This document shows, in pieces, positions 10,985-21,207 of a stretch of 64,000 bases of DNA. Origin of the DNA: Larix kaempferi (lineage: Eukaryota > Streptophyta > Pinopsida > Pinales > Pinaceae); the NCBI GenBank assembly GCA_027924585.1, contig BSBM01000036.1, positions 5,015,001-5,079,000 of the forward strand, read 5' to 3'. The translations under genes were made by a program, and so were the position numbers. How positions within the stretch are numbered: the stretch's first letter is position 1; every line of letters begins with the position of its first letter. The notes under the pieces were generated by a model. The model was given only the letters and a program-made list of their open reading frames with translations, searched no databases and was not told where the DNA came from.

Positions 10985-11728
10985 TGTAGCTAGGGTTTTA
11001 CCCCTAGCTTGTGCAAATGAGCACCTACTAAGGAGAATGGACTCCTTAGTAGCAGTTCAATAAGTGGAAATTATTATGCTAAAACATAAATATAAATTAC
11101 TCTAAAACATGTGCATGAAACATAAGAACAAGATGTAAAGAATGGATTTTATATTAATATTACCTCCAATGTGAAGGTTGGTGAAGCTCTTGCAATGATC
11201 CAAGAGGGTTTCTCCAAGCTCCAACTTGCTCCTTCTCTTTCTCCAATGGTGGGAATGGGCCAAAAGGGGCTCTCAAGGTGAAAGTAGCTCAAGGGTGAGC
11301 TAGGGTTTCAAGAGAGATTTTGGCAGAGTAAGGGTGCTTATGATTGTGGATATGAAATGAGGGGTCTCCATCACCTATTTATAGTTTTTTGGTGGTGGAG
11401 TGCTGGCCCATGGTTTTGGGAACCATATGGTTTAGGGCAGCTGTATAGGGTTTTTTCCTCCTTTTCCTCATTATTTTATATTTTTTATTCCCTTTTTAGG
11501 GGATTTTTGCTATTTTAGAGGAATGTTGGATATTTTTGGAGGAAAAAGGGGTTTTTTAACCTTTTTGAGGCTTTTTTGATGGTTTTGTGGCCTTTTGGAG
11601 GCGTTTTAGGCCTTTTGGAGGCTTTTTAGTGGGATTTTTAGGGTTTTTAAGGGAAATATGGTAGGAAAATGGACAAATGAGCCATGTAATAGGGTAGATG
11701 AGGTAGTGAACACTTTTTGGTGTTAACA
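10985..11728 (-). repeat. Element B 5' LTR (744 bp)
   Basis: Read on the minus strand it begins TGTTAACACCAAAAAGTG and ends CCCTAGCTACA. It is homologous to the element A LTR, with the same TATA-like box (TATTTATA on the plus strand, 11,376-11,383) and the same AAAAGG-rich block. Confidence 0.9.
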
Positions 11729-11733
11729 AGGGC

Positions 11734-12952
11734 ACTCTGGGTTCCTCAAAACGTATGAGAGGGCACGGCGTAACTTCTTTTGGCAGGTAATGAAAAGGAC
11801 AATTCAATAAATGGTGGCTGAATGTGATACCTGCCAGCGCAATAAGGGTGAAACGACACTCCTTCCGGGATTGCTCAAACCCTTGCCTACACCTACATAG
11901 ATTTGGACAGATATTTCTATGGATTTCATTGAAGGACTCCCTAAATCTAGAGGGAAGACTGATTTTGGTTGTGGTTGATCGCCTCTCCAAATATAGTCAT
12001 TTTTGTGCTCTCATCTATCCCTATACAGCCTCCTCAGTCGCTCAAATTTTCCTAGACCAAATCTTTTATCTTCATGGAATCCCTTCTTACATTGTCTCGG
12101 ATTGTGATGCGAATTTCACCAATCATTTTTGGACATAATTATTTCACCACACTGGCACCAAACTGAAGATGAGTTCAAGGCATCACCCACAAACAAATGG
12201 TCAGACTAAAATTATCAATAAATGCTTGGAAACGTATCTTTGTTTCTTCACTTCTGAACAACAACATCAGTGGGAAAAGTGGCTCCCTCTCGCTGAATGG
12301 TGGTACAATACCTATTACCACACTACCTCTAAAATCACTCCATATGAAGCAGTTTATGGTCAAGCACCGCCAGTTCTTCTTCCATACACCCCCAGTAGTT
12401 CACTAGTTTAGGAATTTGACATGGTCCTTCGAAACTATGATCAAATTCTTTGCATTTTGCGGGGAAATCTTCACATGGAAAGAAATCGCATGAAGCAACA
12501 AGCTGATTAGCACCATTCTGAGCGCACTTTTCAAGCAGGTGATATGGTATTTCTTCGTCTCCAGCCTTACAAGCAATCCTCCCTGAAACTCAAAGGGTGT
12601 CATAACCTTTCTCCAAAGCTCTATGGGCCATATAGGATTCTTCAAAAGATTAAGTCCGTTGCTTATAAATTGGAACTTCCTCCTTCTTCCCGCATTCATC
12701 TAGTATTTCATGTCTCTTGTTTGAAAAAAGTTCTTGGCACCAACATCATAGGACAAACTATTTTACCAAAACTAGATAATGAAGGATCCATCCTTTTGGA
12801 TCTAGAGGCCATCCTCAATAAGCACACTCGTCAGCTTCGCTCTTACTCTATCACAAAGGTCTTAATTTAGTGGCACGGAATGCAACCAGAGGATGCTACA
12901 TGGGAACCACTCCTTCAAATTTAGCAACAATTTCCACATCTAACGCTTTGAG
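11734..12952 (+). pseudogene. pol: Element H integrase C-terminal half with chromodomain, degenerate
   Basis: Integrase inserts element DNA into the genome; a chromodomain tail directs it to chromatin. Visible in order: an H2C2 zinc-binding region (GHSGFLKTYERARRNFFW ... CDTCQ), the first catalytic aspartate (WTDISMDFIEGLP), the second (IVSDCDANFTN), and the third catalytic block HPQTNGQTKIINKCLE, in which the expected glutamate after GQT is lysine (GAA to AAA type change). The C-terminal domain (PYRILQKI, IHLVFHVSCLKK) and a chromodomain-like end (GMQPEDATWEPLL) follow. At least six in-frame stops and two frameshifts break it. It cannot be functional. Confidence 0.85.
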
Positions 12953-12967
12953 GAAAAATCTTTTTCT

Positions 12968-12980
12968 AAGGGGGAGGGGA
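12968..12980 (+). promoter_or_regulatory. Element H polypurine tract
   Basis: AAGGGGGAGGGGA directly precedes TGTTAGGAACCC, the start of the 3' LTR. Confidence 0.75.
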
Positions 12981-13352
12981 TGTTAGGAACCCATGTCAAC
13001 CCTTCTCTTTACTTTGTTAGTATATTGTTGTTGGACACATATGCTTTGTAATTCCTCCCGTAGTATTTGTTGATCCATTCGTATTATTGTTGTTGGATGC
13101 ATATGCTTTGTAAGTCGTCCCGTAGTATTTGTTGATCCATAGTTTGTACTGGCCCATGGTTTTGACCCATAGTATTCGTGCCTAGACTTAGTATATAAGT
13201 TTGTGTCGAGTCCAATGAAGGCACAGTGAATTTATTTGTATTGAGCTTTCTCAAAGGAGGTTTCCGCCTCGAAGTGGCCTGTGATCAATATAAATATTCT
13301 GTGATCTCATATATTGTGCATTATATCAATTAATTGTTGCAGGTTCATCACA
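12981..13352 (+). repeat. Element H 3' LTR (about 370 bp)
   Basis: Begins TGTTAGGAAC. The right end is one of several CA dinucleotides at 13,350-13,354; I chose 13,352. A TATA-like TATATAA lies at 13,192-13,198. A block of about 60 bp is duplicated in tandem at 13,020-13,140 (CATATGCTTTGTAA...CCCGTAGTATTTGTTGATCC twice). The partner LTR is outside the window, so the right end is not proven. Confidence 0.7.
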
Positions 13353-13691
13353 CATGATGTATAAAGAAGAAATCCATTTTTCAAATATCAACCATATGAT
13401 GAGCATGAGAGGCACAACAATATCTCAAGTGAGGAACCATGCACATCTAAAAAAGCCATCATCCCCTCATCAAGTTGCTGACACTTTGGGAAATGATTCC
13501 AGTTTTTCCAGATTCTTTGTTTCTGATTTCCATATCACTATATATAATATTGAGGATGAGATGATCGCAATGGAACTCAACGACAGTGAGCCATCCTGTG
13601 GAGAGAGCAGAGTTCATCCTCTCGGTCATCACTAGTTTTTCATAGTAAAGTAGAAGGCATTTCCTCACCAGTTGGTTGCGCACTAGTTGAG

Positions 13692-14129
13692 TTGGTGCAA
13701 GATAATTCTACCCCGGGTCCACCACATGAAGGAGAAGGAATTATACAAAGGTATGATCACATTTCATATTACATTATTCCTTTGTGTCATCATGAGGTTG
13801 CATCCACTTATGGAGAGAATTTTGGAATTGGCATGCTTCAGTCTCTTGGCATTGAGACTCAAGTTTTTGGTGTGTAGGATGATTGCAATGAGAAGGGTGG
13901 ATTGTTGGATGTAAGTCTGCATGATTCTCATATGGTGGATTATCTCACATGTGACAGCACACCTGATGTTTTCAAGCAGTCATGGAGTGACTTGGAGAGA
14001 TTATTCCTATTCACCAAAGAGAGGATGTTACAAGTTTTGTCCAGAACTGATGGTGCACATAGATTCATGGAGGATCTTATTGGGATATTTCATTTAGAAG
14101 ATAGACAAGGGGTATTTTTAGGTATATAA
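13692..14129 (+). pseudogene. Unrecognised degenerate coding stretch in element I (first)
   Basis: About 145 codons in frame 3, with one in-frame TAG at 13,875-13,877. Composition looks protein-like, with segments such as CHHEVASTYGENFGIGMLQ and DVFKQSWSDLERLFLFTKER. I recognise no domain. It may be the remains of an accessory or captured gene in an LTR element. The plus orientation agrees with the polypurine tract downstream. Confidence 0.35.
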
Positions 14130-14347
14130 TCTAGCTCTGAATTGTGCATCATTAAAGGAGAGTTGGAAAAGATGAAGGAAAACTACTTGCTAAAGACAAA
14201 GCAGTAGTAGAAGGAGAGAAACTTCATATGGATTTGGGATATTCTCCTTCCTCTCCTAGGACCACTAGTGATGGGATGTGTGTGGTTGATTTCACACATG
14301 TTGCATTGGAGGAGACTCATGCGCAAGGTTAGCATGAGGAATGTTCG

Positions 14348-15886
14348 ATGATGCAAGTGCTTAATGGTAGTAGTGAGAAGGGGATTGTTTGTAGAGCTCT
14401 TGTTTCACAACAAGAGGATCATGAGATTTCTCTATGTGAGGAAGGATCATGTGTGGAGGATGTACTTGAGTTAATTCAACTTGGCCCCAGTAGCAGAGAT
14501 CCTGAGATAATTCCCTTGGAATTAATCAGTAGATATATATGTCAATCTATGGATAGATGCATTTCATAGATGAGGACTTCTAGAGGTGAGAGCACAACTT
14601 ATGATTCCATTGACATCTCTCACAATGCCCAATTAGATGAGCAGCAATTGATGCACATTTGGATGTAATTTGATGCCATTCATCCACATATGGATTGGGT
14701 AGAAGATGACATGGCACACATGGAGACACCTTGCAGAAAGAGTTTTGCTCATGCTATGTGGAAGACAATCACACAAGCAAGTTTCCATGAATAAATTGGC
14801 ATACATCATGTTGAGGCATTTGCCTTGCATAAGGAAGAACTCAGCTTGCCTCTTTGGATTAAATTCACATCTTTGGATAAGGCATACATGCAAATTCTTG
14901 TTGGACCATCCAACAATGGAGACCATGCATCTACTGTTTCAGTGGGTGATATTTTTAGGGAGTTGTAGCTGGCCTACTTTCGTTCACTCCTATCACCTGA
15001 GGATGTGAAAGGAAATTTTGGTTTGATGGAAGGACCATTTCTATTGATTCTTCATGATAAGCAAGTGACACATGGGCCTTCTTCTCAAATTTTTTTTGAT
15101 CACTGAGACACACCCTTGGTCCTCCTTCAGTATAATGAATAGTAGTGGCATCTACTACCACCACTTGATAATTGTCTCATTCACAGTAGTGCAAGAGAGT
15201 TCCACTTGATCTCTTGGGGAGGAACATGTGATTGCAGTGTGATCCATGGGATTGGAGTGCTATTTGCACATGAGGAGTTTCAAATCTTGTTGGAGAGGCT
15301 CATAGAGTTTATGAATTGCATTGGGAGTGGCACACTTCCAATATGGTGGATGGATTCTGGCATACCATGGAGTGACAGATTGTCACAAGCAACAGTGGTG
15401 ATGGATGATATGCAGCGGAGACCATGGGATACATGCATTGAAGGTTTTTGTTCGACACCATTGATGTTTGGAAGAGGTATGTAACAAAGAAAATGGGATC
15501 CGGAATTGGTGGATTGTTTTAGATTCCATTTATGTTTGGAAGAGATCAACACAAGCAATGGGATCATGACATTGTTTGTTGTAGCATTTTGGAAGCTATC
15601 ATTGTAGTGCTAGCCAATTATCATTTCCAGCAGTCCATCCAGGGGGAGAAATATTGCAATTTCCACGATGGGAAACATTATGATGGACGGACATGTTTTT
15701 CTCCTGCTTGTTCATTTGGGAGTCTTCAGGAGGCTCCTTATGTGGATTCCATATAGTCTAGAGGTGGTTTACTTCGACACCTTGCAACTGTCAGATTCAT
15801 TTGGGATCCATGGATTTTTCGTAGTTGTTTTAACTGGGTGGAAAATTCAGTTGGAAAGAGGAGTATTAATTGGGAGATGGTTATAA
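14348..15886 (+). pseudogene. Unrecognised degenerate coding stretch in element I (second)
   Basis: Frame 2 is unusually open for about 510 codons, broken by roughly ten or more stops but apparently without a frameshift. Open segments include 14,348-14,569, 15,206-15,484 and 15,668-15,886. Segments such as EDVLELIQLGPSSRDPE and SARELHLISWGG look protein-like. No catalytic motif, zinc finger or membrane segment was recognised. It lies just upstream of the polypurine tract, the place where accessory frames sit in elements C and G, but no similarity to those was seen. Confidence 0.3.
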
Positions 15887-16060
15887 TTAGTGTGGTGTAA
15901 CAGAAGCATGATGGATCTTTGGAGAATATCTTGTTGTTGAGAATTCCAATGCTAGTCAGCCATCAACATGAGATTGGGGAAAGAAGTTATTAATTTGGCT
16001 TCGTATTCAGTTGGAGTTGATTTTATTGCCTGAGGAAAAGAAATTTGGGGAGGGAAGGAC

Positions 16061-16682
16061 TGTCATGTCCCCACTTTAGAGGCTTCATGACCCTATCCCT
16101 AACCCATTCATCCACAATGGGTTCAGGAAGAAATAAAATAAATTAGCTAGGAATAATATTAGTCTATGGTTATTTTATTTAATTAAAATTAAACTTTAGA
16201 GAAATGTTATAGTTCTTAAATTGTAAATATTTAGTTATTATTTAATATTGTTATGAGTGGATCTAATTAGGTGGCCCAAGAGGGTGCATAAGAGAGCTTG
16301 TGGACCCAATGAGTTGTCATCCATAATGGAAACTAGAAGAAAAGCAGAGAAAATCAATAAAGCCACTAAAAAGATAAAAGGAAGAATAAAAGCAGAAAAA
16401 CTCAGAAAAAAGCAAAAAGCAAAAGAAAAGCAGGAAAGTCCTAAAAGCATAAGAAAGAAGAAAAGAAGGAAAAGAAAGAAAGGAAAGGAATTCCTAAAAG
16501 AAAAAGAAAGTAGAAAAGCGGGAAAAGCAGGAAAAGCAACACAAAAGTAGTGAAGATAGGAGTTTCTGGATTTTTAGAGATAAGGTTCAAGGAAGATTAG
16601 CAAAAGCAAGAAAGAAAGCTAAAATCCTAGGAAATATCTAGAGGATAATTTTATCCAAGGAGGGCGAAATCATGAAGGAAAT
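16061..16682 (+). repeat. Element I 3' LTR, left part, cut by element C
   Basis: Begins TGTCATGTCC after a purine tract and runs to the start of element C at 16,683. Its remainder should resume right after C at about 33,467, but I could not find its end. It contains a purine-rich block at about 16,325-16,560, mainly A and G on the plus strand, which gives an accidental Lys/Arg-rich frame. Confidence 0.55.
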
Positions 16683-18147
16683 TGTTGGGTCCAGGAAATA
16701 CCCCTTTTTGGCTACCTCTATTACACCTTTTTGCTCTAATTCCATCCTATTTTCATGAGCTATATCCATGTCTTTCCAGATCAACCTATAACATAGACAG
16801 GTATAATTTGCTATTACTTTATTTGTTTTTATGCCTAAGACTGTTAAAGATTATGGATCTTAGTCCTTGGTTTGTACTAATTTATGTGACTTTATTTATC
16901 CAAGGTCTAAAAGCGTAGGTGTATCATCCCAGCAGTGCCAGCTGTGACTCTTCAACGTCAGCTCCTCATATTCCAAGGGAAAGCGCATCCTCCACGCGAG
17001 CTGTAACAGATTTCCACTGTAACAGATCCCATTGAAGGAGAGTTTAGCTGCAACAAACAAGTGGCATTCCAGCTGTCAAGTCTATTGATCCAATTTCCAT
17101 CGGGACAACAACATCCTTTGGTATTAACTGCACTATTCAACACATTGTATCTATTAGCTGTAACTGCGTAGCATGAAGATAATAGATCTTCATTGCTGCG
17201 CTATTTTTGTGGATTTGAAACTATCTTTCTTTTTGTATAAATCCCAGAAGTCTCTCATACCCTGGGGTTGGAAAATCATTACTGGTGTAAGCTGTAACAG
17301 AGCATTGAAGCTCATGATCTTCCATTAATAATATGAGAGCAGAATTCTTCATTTCTTAGTTTTAATTAGTTGTGACTCTCAGCGTCTCTATTAGAAGGCC
17401 AGGGCCCGCCTTCTCACAGAGATATCCGATTTAAGTAGGTAGAATAGTTTAAATTCATTTTTGTTGTGCGGTGTGGAATATTGCAAACATTGCTGATAGT
17501 TGTAACAGAGATTAGCTTCCTTGCTCGTAGTTTACAATTGCATCTTGAATAGCTGTAGCAGAGTGGTGTGATAGTCAACTGTGTAGAACAATTCAATTAA
17601 TTGAATGTGTGTTTTTATCAGCTGTAACAGCCAAGCTCGATCCCAATCAATTGGTAGTTATTTATGCTTTCTAGGACTTCCAGTAATCATCGGTAGAGTT
17701 CAAGCTTGTATTTCAATTCTGGTTGCTGTTGTATCTTTAATTGCATACATAGATTAGACAAATAATGTTGGAGTTGCAGTAGTCATTGGATAGATCATTT
17801 TGGTAAAGGTTGAATGTTGTAGTTTGATGATCATAAGGATTTAACTTCTTGGAAAAGTAATCTCATTTCATTTCATTATTAGATCATTAACTTTCTGGAT
17901 TGATTCTGTAAGAAGGATTGTTTCAATTGGAATTTGTAGATGTGTGAATTAGATTAGTTGCTTAGGGAATGAGCTGGCTAAGCATCTAGGTAGGATCATT
18001 ACTTACATTCATTAATCAACTGCTTAATCTGTTTATGCATAGATTGTGCTTATTACCTTTGAAATAAAATACCTTCCTGGGTTTGACAATTTATATTGAT
18101 CATTTTGTGTGTTAGCTTTAATTAACCGACATATAGAATGGCCAACA
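16683..18147 (+). repeat. Element C 5' LTR (1,465 bp)
   Basis: Starts TGTTGGGTCC and ends ATGGCCAACA, immediately followed by TTT and the primer binding site. Contains a TATA-like TATAAAT at 17,236-17,242 and several AGCTGTAACAG motifs. It pairs with 32,001-33,461. Confidence 0.93.
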
Positions 18148-18150
18148 TTT

Positions 18151-18168
18151 TGGCGCCATTGCCGGGGA
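18151..18168 (+). promoter_or_regulatory. Element C primer binding site
   Basis: TGGCGCCATTGCCGGGGA lies three bases inside the 5' LTR. Element G has TGGCGCCGTTGCCGGGGA. This motif is typical of Athila elements and is attributed to a tRNA-Asp primer. Confidence 0.85.
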
Positions 18169-18240
18169 TGGTAATAGATAGACAGAGTTCGTAGTTGGTT
18201 TCATTTTATTTTACTTTAGTTCAATATTTTTACAGCATGA

Positions 18241-20400
18241 ATGAATACAAGAAAAACAAATTGGGAACCCCCTTTGAATACTAACATCGCAGGTGGAAGA
18301 GGTTTAGGTCGTAATACAAGTCAGGGGAGACACACCTATATTGATGAGATAATTGCTAGAGTTGATTCTTCCACTAGACCATAGCGGAACTCTACAGGCA
18401 GGGGAAATTTTGTTCCTCCTAACCTTGAACATTCAGCATCCACAGTGGAGAATACAACGGGACCTTCAACTCCTGTTGCAGAAAGTAAACCTCTTGAAGA
18501 TAAGGGAAGTGATGTAGGTGCACCAAATAGAGAGGAGATTTATCATATTGATGGAACCAGAGTTACTAAAGAGGTGTGGTTGGAGACTCGCAGAATAGTA
18601 GAGGAATAAAGAAGGCAAAAAGAAGAGAGGAGAAAAGAGGAAGAAGCTAAGGCAGAGGAAGAACGCATAAAAGAGACTATTGAATTTTGGACCAGAACCA
18701 TGGCTGGTAGAGACCAGGGGGGTGAGAATGAACATGAGGACCGCCAAGAGGAAGAAGGAAAAAATAATCAGCCTAGTAATACTATGGCTACATTAGAATT
18801 CCCTATCCTTTAGACACCTGGAGCAGCTCCTATGAAGAATATCTCACCATCAGTCCTCCCTAATTTCCATGGTAAGTCCTCTGAGGATCCTGATGAGTTT
18901 CTTTTGGAGTTTGATATTCTTTGTCGCAGCTATGATTACTCCTCCAGTGCTCAGAAGCTGAAGCTATTCCCAACCACCTTGAAAGGAAATGCTCTGCGTT
19001 GGTTCATGAGTTTGGGTCATGAGACCATTACTACTTGGGACCAAATGAAGAACACCTTCCTTTCTAAATATCAAGAATATTGTAGAACTAAAGATAGGAA
19101 GGAAGAGTTGTTCAAAATGGTTCAAAAGGATGAAGAGAGTTTGGAAGACTTTGTGGAGAGATTACTGTACAATTTGCAAAGATCTGGTCATGTTGAGATT
19201 GGCAAGGATGTGCTCAAGATCATCTTGCTAAGAGGAATTAGGGAAGATTGCCTTGACATGTTGAATATGCTCGGTAAAGGGGATATATCGAAGGAACCTT
19301 TTGAAAAAATTGTTGAATTATGCCGAAGGTACTCCAGGGGATCTTCCAGAACCAGCAAACGAGACAAGGATCAAGATCAAGATGTTTTCGCTAGGACTTA
19401 GAAGTCAACTAGTGGAGGTGCCACTCGAGAAGAAATAGGAAACCTACTGGAGAACTTTAAAACATATATGATGAGTTCCTTGTCCTCAAAGCTGGATTCC
19501 ATGAAGGAAAAACAGAAACAAGTAATAGAAGATCTTACACTTGGGGTATTTTGTCCCAAATGTAGAAAGAAGCATCCATTGAAGGAGTGCCCGTTGGACA
19601 AAGCAGAGGTATGTAGGATATGTGAACTCGAGCATGAAACTAAAGAGTGTCCTTCATTACCTAAGGTTAAAGAAGTCCTGCATGCATCTGTTCCTGATGT
19701 AGATCCATCATACTTTATGGCACAGAAGAAACCTAGAAACCAAGGTATGAATCCAGATCCAGCATTTTTTCCACATAATATGAATGGAATGAACAACATG
19801 CATAATATGAATACACAATTCCCTTCACATTTTTCCAACAACCAGTGGCATCCATCTCAGAACCCAATGCAAAATCCTAATTCATGGACACCTTGGCCAC
19901 AACAGTCAAACCAAGCTCCTTGGAATTCCAATTGGAGGAACCCTTACCAAGGAAATAACTTTCCCCATCACCAGACTCATTATCAACAATACCCTCCTCA
20001 ACAGTATCAGCACCAACAGTATCAACAACCACAACTCCCTTTCCAGAACAATGCCACACCCATGAATGTACCACTTCGACCCCAGCTACCTGCACAACCT
20101 AACCCGAACCCAAACAATAAAGCAATCCATCAGTTTGAGACTGCCAACATGCCTGCATACTCCATTAATCAGATTCCCCGCAATGATATACAATTACAAT
20201 CAGGGAAGGTAGTGGAGCCTATTATCACTGAGGATCTGTCATCCCCAGTGACTGAAACTAGAGTAAATCAGCACTATTCAGCAAGCCCCATTATTGAGGA
20301 TGCTGATACTCCTACTAAAGCAACAGCTGAAACTCAGGAAGCAACACACAATCTGCCACAGCCTACACAGTTGAACAGAGAACCACCATATCCTGAACGA
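18241..20400 (+). pseudogene. gag: Element C gag, broken by nonsense codons
   Basis: The ATG at 18,241 starts a frame that aligns with G gag. It has a charged N-terminal region with a Glu/Lys/Arg-rich coiled coil (about 18,590-18,690), the gag domain (18,832-19,300, with LPNFHGKSSEDPDEFLLEFD and ALRWFMSLG), then two zinc-knuckle-like motifs, CPKCRKKHPLKEC and CRICELEHETKEC (about 19,550-19,650). A Gln/Pro/Asn-rich linker leads to the protease. Stops occur at about 18,388, 18,609, 18,813 and 19,399, all in one frame. Three are TAG and one is TAA. There is no frameshift in this part. Confidence 0.88.
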
Positions 20401-21206
20401 TTGCAGCTGCAGAAGACAATGGAACAGCCCCGATTTGATCTCATGGGAGAGTTGAAGAATTTATATGTTAAAATTCCACTGTTACAGGCCCTTCATGATG
20501 TGCCTATGTATGCTAAGACAATTAAATATTTGTGTGTTAAGAAACCAGGAAGAAGGCCCAGGGATCCTCCCACTATCCACGTGCTGGGAAAACTGTCAGA
20601 ATTAATAATGGGAAAGGCCCCTGTGGCAAAGTATGATGACCCTGGGAACCCGACTGTTACAGTGCACATAGGGAACACACGAATTCCAAATGTCTTGGTG
20701 GATTTGGGTGCAGCTATTAATGTTATGACCATAAAAACTGTGAAGGAATTGGGACTCACTAATCTTCGGCCAACCCCTACTGTTTTGGAACTTGCTGATA
20801 GATCAATGATCAATCCTGAAGGAATTTTAGATGACCTTGTAATCTCAATGGACTCGTGGGAATACCCTGCGGAATTTTTGGTGTTACAACCAAAATCTAA
20901 GTTGGGGGGACACCCACTGATCCTGGGAAGACCATGGTTGGCCACAGTTGATGCCTGTATCAGATGTTGATTAGGTTCTATGACCATTTCAGATGGGACT
21001 GAGATCAAGAATCTAACCCTATACCCTCCGGCTCGACCAAGCAGAGAAGCTGATACTCCATTATGGGTAGATTTGGAGGAGGAAGAGGGAGTTCATCCAC
21101 TATTAACCATAGGGAGAGCCTTGACATTTAAATATGAAATAGAGGATTATGCCATTAATAGTTTCATCAGTGAGCCCACATCAGTCAATAAGAATGTTTA
21201 TTAGAT
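20401..21206 (+). pseudogene. Element C aspartic protease
   Basis: Continues in the gag frame. The active-site motif is VDLGAAINVM (about 20,698-20,727), followed by HPLILGRPWLATVDA. Athila elements commonly have D-L-G-A at this site rather than D-T/S-G, and G has the same. A TGA at about 20,968 replaces an arginine codon present in G (CGA to TGA). A second stop lies at 21,202-21,204. The protease would cut the Gag-Pol precursor. Confidence 0.85.
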
Positions 21207-21207
21207 C

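Larger units (their letters stand above)
7309..11728 (-). mobile_element. Element B: Tat-like Ty3/gypsy element, 5' part, cut by element A
   Basis: Read on the minus strand: 5' LTR (11,728-10,985), primer binding site, a leader of about 1.5 kb, then gag up to 7309, where homology to element A gag-pro stops exactly at the end of A's LTR. The rest of B should continue left of the window beyond the start of A. To the right of the B LTR is the integrase of element H, so B sits inside H. The five bases next to the LTR, AGGGC (11,729-11,733), are the predicted target-site duplication. Confidence 0.85.
11729..13352 (+). mobile_element. Element H: chromovirus-type Ty3/gypsy, 3' end
   Basis: Contains the last part of an integrase, a chromodomain-like tail, a polypurine tract and a 3' LTR. 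Its upstream part has been displaced to the left of the window by insertion of B (and A within B). The orientation is plus. Confidence 0.85.
13353..16060 (+). mobile_element. Element I internal region, unclassified LTR element
   Basis: A polypurine tract (GGGGAGGGAAGGAC, 16,047-16,060) and an LTR-like start (TGTCATGTCC) at 16,061 show that this is the 3' part of an LTR element in plus orientation. Two degenerate open stretches inside (listed separately) show no motif of gag, protease, RT, RNase H or integrase. Where the element begins is unclear; H ends near 13,352, so I may continue left of H. Confidence 0.5.

Noticed and set aside
16257-16550. Lys/Arg-rich ORF
   Set aside because: It is a purine-rich tract inside an LTR, and no structured protein is likely.
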